Assembly: GCA_965208965.1 (NCBI GenBank)
Contig: OZ242384.1
Span: 2,418,001-2,482,000, forward strand
Direction of reading: 5' to 3'
Source of the DNA: Bin5 sp965208965
Lineage (GTDB): Bacteria > Chloroflexota > Anaerolineae > Caldilineales > Caldilineaceae
DNA: 64,000 nucleotides
A program made the translations under genes and the position numbers. Below, in pieces: positions 8,719 through 16,576 of the stretch (positions are counted from its first letter, which is position 1; every line of letters begins with the position of its first letter). Below the pieces are notes generated by a model. It saw only the letters and a list, made by a program, of their open reading frames with translations. It had not been told where the DNA came from and did not search any database.

Positions 8719-8754
8719 GGAACAATAATCTATCTGTTCCAAATACCAGCGCAA
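8719..8754 (-). promoter_or_regulatory. Probable promoter with overlapping palindrome upstream of the importer operon
   Basis: On the minus strand, TTGCGC (8754-8749), a 16-base spacer and TAGATT (8732-8727) form a weak sigma-70-like promoter. The inverted repeat GGAACA-N10-TGTTCC (8719-8740) covers the -10 box, as expected for a repressor operator. The start codon of the lipoprotein is about 85 bases downstream. Confidence 0.42.
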
Positions 8755-8772
8755 GGCTGCCTGCGAGTTGCC

Positions 8773-9711
8773 TCAGGAATCCAAAACCTTCTCTAGTTCG
8801 AACCCCTTCACGACCGGTCGTATCGCCGCAATATGCTCCGGCCCCGTTGCGCAACAGCCGCCGATGATCTGGGCGCCCATCTCGAGCCAGTCACGCGCAA
8901 ACTCGGCATATCGCTCTGGGGGATAGTCGTCGGTCTCGATCACGTGCCACTGCCGTTTGGGAAATTCTGGACGTTCGGACGACTGATTGTAACCAATATT
9001 TGCGTAGGCCCCGACAGCTCCGCCGAAAGCGGCGCGCAGATTGGGCAACGAGGCCGAAATCGCCTCAGGCCGGCTGCACATCGGCAGGATTGCATCGACG
9101 CTGAATCCTTCCAACGCATCAGCCAGCTTCTCAAACGATTCGCCGTCAGAGTTGGTCCCCTCTAGGGTGACATGCTTGAGGCCTAGAAAAACGGGCAAGC
9201 CGGTTTCGGCGACAGCCTGGACCGCCTCAACACAGTCGGCCACAGATCCTACATATTCGAGCAGGATGATGTCCGCACCCCCTGCCGCCAGCACCGCCGA
9301 CTGGTCGCTGAACTCCTTCGCCAAGTTCCCCCAGCCCGGAGGAGCCATGCTGCCGGCCACATACGCCTGCGGATTGAGCCCATCGCGTGCCTCGCAGGCA
9401 ATCTCCGCAGCCAAATGTGTGTACTCTTCCATCTTTTCGGCCAGCCCCACCATTCCCAGCCGCTCACGATTGGTCCAGAAGCTGTTGGTCGTAATGATAT
9501 CCGCGCCTTCGCGCAGATAATCTTCGTGGACCTCTCTTACCAGTTCCGGCGCATCCCCCATGGCCGTCGCCGACCATGGACCGAGACCACCCTCAGCCGT
9601 CACGCCTTTCGAAACATTGACGCCGCGGCGCTGCAATTCCGATCCGGTAGCGCCGTCCAACAGCAGCTGATCTCCCTCTGCCAGTCGAGACCGAATGTCA
9701 ACCCTATCCAT
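8773..9711 (-). CDS. Homocysteine S-methyltransferase family protein
   Basis: Zinc-dependent methyltransferase of the MmuM/BHMT type, moving a methyl group to homocysteine to make methionine; 312 residues, the normal length. Visible are the N-terminal DGATGSELQRRG (19-30), the first zinc cysteine C212 in MCSRPE (many members have NCS), and the GGCC pair with C286 and C287 near the C-terminus. AAGGAG lies just before the ATG. The methyl donor (S-methylmethionine, betaine or other) cannot be read. It is preceded by a consensus promoter about 215 bases upstream and an unusually long leader. Confidence 0.9.
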   Translation of the reverse strand: MDRVDIRSRLAEGDQLLLDGATGSELQRRGVNVSKGVTAEGGLGPWSATAMGDAPELVREVHEDYLREGADIITTNSFWTNRERLGMVGLAEKMEEYTHLAAEIACEARDGLNPQAYVAGSMAPPGWGNLAKEFSDQSAVLAAGGADIILLEYVGSVADCVEAVQAVAETGLPVFLGLKHVTLEGTNSDGESFEKLADALEGFSVDAILPMCSRPEAISASLPNLRAAFGGAVGAYANIGYNQSSERPEFPKRQWHVIETDDYPPERYAEFARDWLEMGAQIIGGCCATGPEHIAAIRPVVKGFELEKVLDS

Positions 9712-9924
9712 GCTTTTCTCCTTGGGCGCGCTGGTGACGCCTGCATCTGTGTACGGGGGACGCGTCTCCGTAAGACCTATGGATCGTTAGAGAAGTATCT
9801 GCTACGCGGGATCTGACAACCGGCTGACTCGAATGCCCAAACTGAAGGCCGCCCTGTGGTCGAATGGACCCGTCAAACCGAACCGTGGGCAAGACCAAAA
9901 GGCTACGCGCCAGTCTTGGGGCGT
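9712..9924 (-). other. Long untranslated leader of the homocysteine methyltransferase gene
   Basis: Between the -10 box at 9925 and the ATG at 9711 lie about 205 transcribed bases with no open frame of note. SAM-I or SAM-II riboswitch cores were looked for by eye and not recognised. The length and the sulfur-metabolism context make a regulatory RNA possible, but unproven. Confidence 0.35.
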
Positions 9925-9953
9925 AGTATAGGAAATAGTATTAATTCTGTCAA
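9925..9953 (-). promoter_or_regulatory. Sigma-70 promoter, minus strand
   Basis: TTGACA (9953-9948), exactly 17 bases, then TATACT (9930-9925). It points toward the homocysteine methyltransferase gene. The stretch is AT-rich within a GC-rich surrounding. Confidence 0.78.
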
Positions 9954-10086
9954 CGGATGTTTGGCGGAGAGGGCTAGGGCCAGTTCAGGAGGGAAGACGG
10001 CAGAAGCCACTGCACAAGGACTTGCCCAGCTGATGCCTCTGACTACTCCCACCTACTCATCCAAGCACTGCTTCCTCTCAGAATGC
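9954..10086. other. Intergenic stretch without recognisable genes
   Basis: Lies between the promoter at 9925-9953 and the terminator at 10087-10128. I see no gene or repeat in it. Confidence 0.5.
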
Positions 10087-10128
10087 AAAAAGTAGCTAGC
10101 ATGCAGTTCTCGCTGCATACTAGCTACT
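10087..10128 (-). terminator. Rho-independent terminator of the glycoside hydrolase gene
   Basis: A 16-bp stem (AGTAGCTAGCATGCAG with CTGCATACTAGCTACT, one wobble pair), a 6-base loop, and on the minus strand a run of T residues right after. It lies about 75 bases beyond the stop of the gene at 10203. Confidence 0.8.
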
Positions 10129-10202
10129 CATCGACGTCAAATTCTACTGTGGGCCCGGCAAAGCTCTCAGGCCAACCCGGGCCGATTCCGCGCGCAGTGT
10201 CC

Positions 10203-13200
10203 CTATTTCGGCATATCCCGCAGCGCATTAAAGATCGGCAGGTTACCCCAATTGTGGTCCACGATCCCCCACTGTGCCTTTTCCGTATGATTCGCCACCA
10301 CGCGGAAGTTCAGATTCCAAAGGATCGCTGGACCAACCCAGCCCCATCTCTTCATCATCTGATAGGCCTCAACCGTCCACACGGCCTGTTCGTTAAAGTC
10401 GTTGTCGTTCGCATACCCGTATCGCGGGTCAAACGCGCCGCCGGCCGCCCAGCCAAATTCCGTCGGCCAGATGCGCTTGTTGCCCGCGCCGTACTTGACC
10501 GCAATGTTTCGATAACCCTCCATCGTACTGCGGAAGCTCCAGGAGTGGTGCGGGTTGTCGCACGCGCCGTTGAAGCTGTTGCCATGCTTCTGAATCGCTT
10601 CACATCCCTGCTGCCATGTGTACTGGGGCGGCACGTTGTATCCGCTCGGATGCGCGCCGATGCCGTCCATGTAGCTGTTCAGCCCTTCCTGGAACATCCT
10701 CTCAAGATACTCGAAATCATCCATCGCCGCGGTGCCGCCCCTGCTCTGTTGCGCGCCGTTGCTGGCAGCCGGCGTCAGCGCCCCGCTGATCACGAACATC
10801 TGAGGACACGCCCTCTTGATCTCCGCGTATGCCGGTCTCAAGAGCGCCACATACTTGGCAGGATCCAATGGCAGGTTGCCCCATTCGTAATGCAGGTTCT
10901 GCTCGTTCCAGACCTCAATCGCCTTTAGAGAGGTGCCGCAATACTTGCCGGCCATCGCCCCTAGGAACCTGGCAAAGGTATTCGGGTCTACTGGAGGTCC
11001 GCCCACATTCGGCTCGAATCCTCCTTCGCGAGCCCAAGGCGGCGCATTCACAACGCTGAACAGCAGGCTGATGTTCGCGTTGTTGGCCGCGTCGATTATC
11101 CCCTGCATCGAGCCCCAGTCGTAATTCCCCTGGCTGTGCTCAAAGACCTTCCATTCGATCTGCTGCTTCACCCAACCGAAGCCCATCTCACGCGTCTTCT
11201 GCATGACCTGGCCGGCCTGGTTATTGTGGACCATATGCGCCTGGACCCCATAGCCGAAGCCGCCGCCCCCAGCGGGTGGCGGCGCTGCCGCTGCCGGCGC
11301 GGCGGCAGGCGGGTCCGGAATATCGGTGATCACGCCAACTGTGTTCAGAGGACCGCTGGCCGTCGTCAGTTCAGCAAACACCCAACCCTTATTGCCAATA
11401 TCGATCTGCCACCAGGTACCGGCGTCGTTCTTACCAAAAATAAGGTAGGGCTGACCGGCCTTGAGCTGGGTTACAACGCGATAATTCGTGCCCGGCCCTT
11501 CACGGACGTTTACGTTTTGCGTGCTGACCACTCTCGGGGCTTCTGGCGTCGGCGTCGGCACCGGCGTATTAGTTGCAACAGGCGTCGGCGTCGCCAGGCT
11601 CATCGCTACCGTGTTCTGCGGGCTGGCAGCCTGCATGCTGCCCAGATTCGAAATCTGCACAACCTGCGCCTCGACATGAATGTCCCCCTCGCCGGCAGGC
11701 GCCATGAAGGTATATACCGGATTCTCGATCGGGACCGTTACCTCCTCCATCACGCCGCCGTCAGGGTGGAAAATCTTGTAGGACACCTTTATCATCGTTG
11801 GCGCCGTATTCACGCCTCCTCCCGTCTGGAACTGGCGCGCGACCTCCCACAAGGCCGGGTCCACATCTCCGGAATCCGCATCACGAACCATTACTTGGGT
11901 CACTTCATAGCGTTCGAGCAGGTTCAGTTTGCGGGCAAAGCTGCTACTGTTCTCGATCGTAACCGTCCGCTCCATCTGCTGGTCGTCCGTGTACGCGTAC
12001 ACATATGCGCCGATCGCGTCGTCCCAGGCCAATGGACGAGTGATACGCGGGTTAACCGCCGCCACCTCAATATCTGCGCCGGGAACGATCACGCCATCTA
12101 CTCCACCCAGGTGGATCTGAGCCACCAACGGTTGCAGAGACTGTTGAAAGCCCTTCAGCCACAGCTGGTTTCCGCTCCGTTCCACCGACATGCCCGGCAA
12201 CTCCACTTGGACCTTGCTCCGGTCAATCTGGTCTGTCGCGAAGGCCAGCAGGGCTCCCATCTGCCCGCCCAACTGATAGGCCGCGGGGTCAGCTGGTCCT
12301 GGAATTAGAACGCGATCCGCGACGCCGCCCAACGCCTTCCAATCGTAGCCGCGTGTGTTCCACTCAACCGTGGAGATCTGCTGCGGCCACTCCACCCGTA
12401 CGGCCAGCCAGCGATTCATATCGGGCGCGTGCAATCGCTCCGCCAGCTGTTCGACAAAGTGGGTAAACTCTGCTTCTCCAGCCGGTATCGTTTCCATGCC
12501 CCGATAGTCGATGATGACACCAGGGTAACTGTACTGGGTCAGGAGATTCGCGATCGCGGTAAGTTGGTTCTGCAGCTGGCCCGGTTCCACCAGCATATTG
12601 TGGAGCAGATCACTGCGCGGCGCCGCGCCGCCCTGCCAGTTGCGCAGCACCGGCACAATCGCATAGTTGCCGGCAGGAGGATTGGTGCGCACAATATCCA
12701 GCGCCCCGTCCCCCCGCAGGTAATAGCCCCCCACCGCAAGTGTCGTTATCGCCGCATTCGCCAGGCTGGCCGGAGGCTGCTCGCCTACGCCAATGTTGGT
12801 CCCCACACGCGCCGGCGGCGCGCTGGTCTGCATCACGATAAAATTGGATGGCGGCGGACCGCCTAGGCGGGCTTCAATTCTGTCTTCCACTGCCAGCACA
12901 GCGCTGGGCACAAATTCCCAACTGTCCCCGTCCCAGCTGTACAGTTCCAACGTTTCGTACGGCTGGCTGTCGTTGGGAATCGGGATACGCACGATGCTTT
13001 GCTCCAAGCGTCCACCCTGCACCTCCACCTGGTAAATCGGGCTCTTGGCTTCCAGACCCGCGGCGGCCAGGGCATTCAGCGCGGTCAGCCACGCCTCTCC
13101 CGCATTCCCGTCTAGAAACTCTGCACGCGGAATGCTGTCAAGGCTGACTCGAAATGACTCAATTACACCTTCCGGAGGAAAAACGATCGTCATTCCGTCT

Positions 13201-13415
13201 GGATCCATGAGCGAGCCGCCGTTCCTGTCAATTGCCGTTGAGGAAAGGCCCTGGATGCGCTCTAGCAAACTAATGGGCGGCAAAAGCAGCGCCGCGATGA
13301 GCAGGGCGGGAATCAGGACAAGCGAGAGAATGGCCGTTGCAAACCTGCGCAGCCCGGAGGCCGGTCTCGTTTCAGGGCGGAGCGGCTCATCATATTCGAA
13401 AGAAGACCTTCCCAT
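10203..13415 (-). CDS. Large membrane-anchored protein: GH18-like region, SH3 domain and clan GH-A glycoside hydrolase
   Basis: 1070 residues in a mosaic layout. A basic N-terminus is followed by a membrane anchor (about 28-52). Residues 200-450 read like a YaaH/GH18-type barrel (VIIDYRGMETIP), but the DxxDxDxE catalytic motif is missing. A Thr/Pro linker (about 600-625) leads to a bacterial SH3 domain (NVNVREGPGTNYRV, about 632-690), then an Ala/Pro linker. The C-terminal domain (about 720-1070) is a GH5/GH39-like barrel with acid/base E838 in EVWNEQNL and nucleophile E986 in WPTEFGWA. It is probably anchored outside the membrane and binds wall or glycan. The exact GH family and substrate are not certain. 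Confidence 0.82.
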   Translation of the reverse strand: MGRSSFEYDEPLRPETRPASGLRRFATAILSLVLIPALLIAALLLPPISLLERIQGLSSTAIDRNGGSLMDPDGMTIVFPPEGVIESFRVSLDSIPRAEFLDGNAGEAWLTALNALAAAGLEAKSPIYQVEVQGGRLEQSIVRIPIPNDSQPYETLELYSWDGDSWEFVPSAVLAVEDRIEARLGGPPPSNFIVMQTSAPPARVGTNIGVGEQPPASLANAAITTLAVGGYYLRGDGALDIVRTNPPAGNYAIVPVLRNWQGGAAPRSDLLHNMLVEPGQLQNQLTAIANLLTQYSYPGVIIDYRGMETIPAGEAEFTHFVEQLAERLHAPDMNRWLAVRVEWPQQISTVEWNTRGYDWKALGGVADRVLIPGPADPAAYQLGGQMGALLAFATDQIDRSKVQVELPGMSVERSGNQLWLKGFQQSLQPLVAQIHLGGVDGVIVPGADIEVAAVNPRITRPLAWDDAIGAYVYAYTDDQQMERTVTIENSSSFARKLNLLERYEVTQVMVRDADSGDVDPALWEVARQFQTGGGVNTAPTMIKVSYKIFHPDGGVMEEVTVPIENPVYTFMAPAGEGDIHVEAQVVQISNLGSMQAASPQNTVAMSLATPTPVATNTPVPTPTPEAPRVVSTQNVNVREGPGTNYRVVTQLKAGQPYLIFGKNDAGTWWQIDIGNKGWVFAELTTASGPLNTVGVITDIPDPPAAAPAAAAPPPAGGGGFGYGVQAHMVHNNQAGQVMQKTREMGFGWVKQQIEWKVFEHSQGNYDWGSMQGIIDAANNANISLLFSVVNAPPWAREGGFEPNVGGPPVDPNTFARFLGAMAGKYCGTSLKAIEVWNEQNLHYEWGNLPLDPAKYVALLRPAYAEIKRACPQMFVISGALTPAASNGAQQSRGGTAAMDDFEYLERMFQEGLNSYMDGIGAHPSGYNVPPQYTWQQGCEAIQKHGNSFNGACDNPHHSWSFRSTMEGYRNIAVKYGAGNKRIWPTEFGWAAGGAFDPRYGYANDNDFNEQAVWTVEAYQMMKRWGWVGPAILWNLNFRVVANHTEKAQWGIVDHNWGNLPIFNALRDMPK

Positions 13416-13748
13416 TTATCTTTTCCTCCATTCCGCGCCGCTTTCGGGAAACGGCGCGCTGAACGTGAATCCTCTGTACTGGCATGTGCCCAATTTCAGC
13501 GGTCGCTTCGCCTCCATATGCCGAGGTGACCAGGCATCTGTCAGTTTACTGCTCTTTGCGGCACGCTGTTGAGTCCGGGGAATCTGTCTGTGTCGCCCGT
13601 TGCCGCGTCACCCGGCTGCCGCGAACCGTCAGAATTGCCGGAATCGGCAGCAGGAGAACCCGGCCATTGCGCTGTCGCGCCTGATGCAGAAGTCCTGCAA
13701 CCGGGCAAGGGGTACACCGCCCTGCTTGGCGCACGCAGTCCACTAACT

Positions 13749-13776
13749 ATCTTAGCACAGGCAAAAAACTGAACAA
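13749..13776 (-). promoter_or_regulatory. Candidate promoter of the glycoside hydrolase gene
   Basis: On the minus strand TTGTTC, 16 bases, TAAGAT. This is a moderate match only; the start codon is about 330 bases downstream. Confidence 0.33.
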
Positions 13777-13921
13777 AAACAGTTGCATTTCACAGGGTGT
13801 ATCCCATTGTAGGAGCGAACTTTCGTATACCTCCGGCAGCGCAAGCGCCGCCTCAATCCACTGCGGTCCCAATTACCACTGTCCGCTGCAGTTCTGACCA
13901 CTGACAACTTCAGTCAATCGA

Positions 13922-13951
13922 TTGCCGGATCCTTCTTCACTGCATTATACT
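13922..13951 (+). promoter_or_regulatory. Candidate proBA promoter
   Basis: TTGCCG (13922-13927), 18 bases, TATACT (13946-13951). Placed about 85 bases before the chosen proB start. Confidence 0.5.
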
Positions 13952-14037
13952 GTTAACGCTATCCCGGTGACCTGTATTTGCCTACTGGCGATCTTGCAAC
14001 CGGTGGACAGTCTCCTTTTTTCGGTGGGGCGGGAAGT

Positions 14038-15141
14038 ATGTATCGCAAAATTGTCGTCAAGTTGGGTACAGGTGTACTGACCAAGGGCACCCGTTTCCTC
14101 AACCAACCTCAGATGGCGGAATTGACCCGTCAGATTGCTGCGCTCCATCATCAGAAAAAGGAGTTGATCGTCTGCTCCTCCGGGGCGCAAGCCGCCGGCC
14201 GGGCGCGTCTGCGGTTTCCCGACCTTCCTGATACGCTATCCAGCCGCCAGATGCTGGCCGCCGTCGGCCAGAGCAGGCTGATGCTCATGTGGGAAAGGTT
14301 CTTCGAAATCTATGGTATCCATGTCGGGCAAATTCTGCTGACGAGGGCGGACACGGAGAACCGCCAGCGTTTTCTCAATGCCCGCGACACGTTCAGCGCC
14401 CTGCTCAAGCACCAGATCGTTCCGATTGTCAACGAAAACGACGCCGTGGTTGTCGAAGAGATCAAGGTTGGCGACAATGACAATCTCTCCGCACTGGTGG
14501 CTGTTCTGACCGACGCCGACCTGCTGCTGATGTTGACCGACCAAGAGGGCCTCTTTACCGCCGACCCGCGCACAGACCCGAACGCCCAACTGATCCCTGA
14601 AGTCCAAACGATCGACGATTCCCTGCGCGCTCTCGCCGGCAACACAGAGTCCGACTTGGGAATCGGCGGCATGAGCACCAAACTACAGGCTGCGGACATC
14701 GCCTGCCGGGCCGGCACCGACGTCGTGATCGCCGACGGCAGCGCCCCCGACGTGATCTTGCGCGCAGTCTCCGGACAGCAAGTGGGCACCCGCTTCCCCG
14801 CACAGGAAGCGCCGCTGGAAAACCGCAAACGCTGGATCCTGGCCGGCCCCGCGCCTTCGGGCCGTCTCCTGGTGGATGCCGGCGCCGCCAAAGCTCTGCG
14901 CCTTCAGGGTAACAGCCTTCTTCCCGTCGGAATCACGACCGTAGAGGGCGAGTTCGAGCGCGGCGACGCAGTCTATGTGAAGGAAAAAAATGGGCCGAAT
15001 CTGGCGCGCGGCATCACCCGCTACAGTAGTGCCGACCTGAAACGAATTTGCGGCTGCCAGTCGAACGAGATAAGCGAACGGCTTGGCTATGGCTACGGGC
15101 CGGTCGCGCTCCACCGCAATGACATGATCCTTTTGGAATAG
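14038..15141 (+). CDS. proB: Glutamate 5-kinase
   Basis: First step of proline synthesis: ATP-dependent phosphorylation of glutamate in the cytoplasm. From the ATG at 14038 the protein has 367 residues, the classical ProB length, beginning MYRKIVVKLGTGVLT, which is the amino-acid-kinase glycine-rich start. The frame opens 20 codons earlier, but that extension has no family counterpart, and GGGCGGGA lies just before the chosen ATG. Kinase motifs include SSGAQAAGR and the NENDAV segment. The C-terminal third (about 275-360) is the PUA domain. It stands 16 bases before proA, forming a proBA operon. Confidence 0.95.
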   Translation: MYRKIVVKLGTGVLTKGTRFLNQPQMAELTRQIAALHHQKKELIVCSSGAQAAGRARLRFPDLPDTLSSRQMLAAVGQSRLMLMWERFFEIYGIHVGQILLTRADTENRQRFLNARDTFSALLKHQIVPIVNENDAVVVEEIKVGDNDNLSALVAVLTDADLLLMLTDQEGLFTADPRTDPNAQLIPEVQTIDDSLRALAGNTESDLGIGGMSTKLQAADIACRAGTDVVIADGSAPDVILRAVSGQQVGTRFPAQEAPLENRKRWILAGPAPSGRLLVDAGAAKALRLQGNSLLPVGITTVEGEFERGDAVYVKEKNGPNLARGITRYSSADLKRICGCQSNEISERLGYGYGPVALHRNDMILLE

Positions 15142-15157
15142 GGCTGGGAGGAAATCC

Positions 15158-16504
15158 ATGACCGTCGCTGTCAAGCAACCAGGCACAAGCGACCAAAATG
15201 CAGGTAAACTTTCTCAAAATGAATCTCCTCAGCCCGCGGCGCAGCAGGTAGATATTGAGGCGATGGGAAAGGCCGCGCGCAAGGCCAGCCGCAAACTCGC
15301 CGGGCTGTCATCAACGCGCAAAAATGAGGCGCTTCACGCCATCGCCGACGCCTTGGAAGGACGCAGCGCAGAAGTCTTGGCGCAGAATGAACTGGACATC
15401 GCCGACGGCCGCGCCAACGGTCTCAGCGATGCCCTGCTGGATCGCCTCCTGCTAACGCCCGAACGAATACGAGGGCTGGCGGACGACACGCGCAAAGTGG
15501 CTGCCCTCCCTGACCCGGTCGGCGCCGAGCTCGAAAGCCGCCTCCTGCCCAACGGGCTGCGCCTCAGCCGTCGGCGCATTCCCATCGGCGTCCTCGGCGT
15601 CATCTACGAGGCGCGCCCTAACACCACTATAGATATCGCCGTCCTCAGCCTCAAGACCGGCAACGCCGTCATCCTGCGCGGCGGCAAAGAGACCCTGCGC
15701 AGCAACTTGGCGCTCGTCTCAGTTATCGCCGGCGCGCTGCAAGCCCAGGGCTTGCCCAGCGAGACCATTCAATACATCGGCAACCCGGACAGGGCGCTAG
15801 TCTCCCAGTTCCTGCGCATGGATGAATATGTCGATATGCTCATCCCTCGCGGCGGCAACAGTCTTCACCGCCTCTGCCGCGAACAGAGCACCATTCCAGT
15901 CATCACCGGCGGCATCGGCATCTGCCATTACTACATCGATATCAGCGCCGATCAGGAGCGGGGCATGGACGTCATCGTCAACGCCCGCACCCAGCGCCCC
16001 TCCGTCTGCAACGCCCTCGATACCCTCCTCGTCAATCGCCAGATCGCTCCCGAGTTTCTGCCCAAGCTGGCGCAACGCATGGCCGAGTGCGGTGTCGAAA
16101 TTCGCGCCACACCCGACGCCATGCCGTATCTCACAGACCGCGGAGCAACGGTCATTCCCGCCGGCCCTGACGACTGGGACACTGAATGGATGACGCTGAT
16201 CCTCGGCGTCAAACTGGTGGACTCACTCGACGAGGCCATCGCGCACATCCAAGAGCACAGCCAGGACCACTCCGACGGCATACTCACTCGGGACTGGAAC
16301 AACGCCCAACGCTTCGTTGACGCCGTCAACTCCTCAGCCGTCTTCGTCAACGCCAGCACCCGCTTCAACGATGGCGGCGAGTTCGGACTCGGCGCCGAAG
16401 TCGCGATCAGCACGCAGAAACTCCACGCCCGCGGACCCATGGGCCTGGAGGAGTTGACTACCTACAAGTGGATTGTGCTGGGCGATATGCAAGTGCGCGA
16501 ATAG
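15158..16504 (+). CDS. proA: Gamma-glutamyl phosphate reductase
   Basis: Second enzyme of proline synthesis, reducing glutamyl phosphate to the semialdehyde with NADPH. 448 residues; the usual length is about 415-420. The extra is an N-terminal extension of about 33 polar residues before MGKAARKASRKLAGL. GGAGGAAAT just before the ATG supports the longer start. The aldehyde-dehydrogenase-like fold shows catalytic C284 in RPSVCNALDTLLV and the segment IPRGGNSLHRLC. It directly follows proB, so the acyl-phosphate intermediate is made and used by an operon pair. Confidence 0.96.
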   Translation: MTVAVKQPGTSDQNAGKLSQNESPQPAAQQVDIEAMGKAARKASRKLAGLSSTRKNEALHAIADALEGRSAEVLAQNELDIADGRANGLSDALLDRLLLTPERIRGLADDTRKVAALPDPVGAELESRLLPNGLRLSRRRIPIGVLGVIYEARPNTTIDIAVLSLKTGNAVILRGGKETLRSNLALVSVIAGALQAQGLPSETIQYIGNPDRALVSQFLRMDEYVDMLIPRGGNSLHRLCREQSTIPVITGGIGICHYYIDISADQERGMDVIVNARTQRPSVCNALDTLLVNRQIAPEFLPKLAQRMAECGVEIRATPDAMPYLTDRGATVIPAGPDDWDTEWMTLILGVKLVDSLDEAIAHIQEHSQDHSDGILTRDWNNAQRFVDAVNSSAVFVNASTRFNDGGEFGLGAEVAISTQKLHARGPMGLEELTTYKWIVLGDMQVRE

Positions 16505-16532
16505 CGACAGGACAGAATATGTCTCTGGCACA

Positions 16533-16576
16533 AGCCGGCAGTTCGCGGCTGTGCTCGTCCCTACTTTCTGCCGGCT
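16533..16576. terminator. Possible bidirectional terminator between proA and the kinase gene
   Basis: AGCCGGCAG and CTGCCGGCT are perfect 9-base inverted repeats separated by 26 bases, sitting between convergent genes. No clear T-run follows, so this is a weak call. Confidence 0.3.

Larger units (their letters stand above)
13416..14037. other. Divergent intergenic region between the glycoside hydrolase and proB
   Basis: About 620 bases with no convincing gene. It contains candidate promoters in both directions (13749-13776 minus, 13922-13951 plus) and AT-rich tracts around 13765-13790. I see no repeat or RNA gene in the rest. Confidence 0.55.

Noticed and set aside
9712..9924. SAM or cobalamin riboswitch in the homocysteine methyltransferase leader
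   Set aside because: No known aptamer core recognised by eye; kept only as an unexplained leader.
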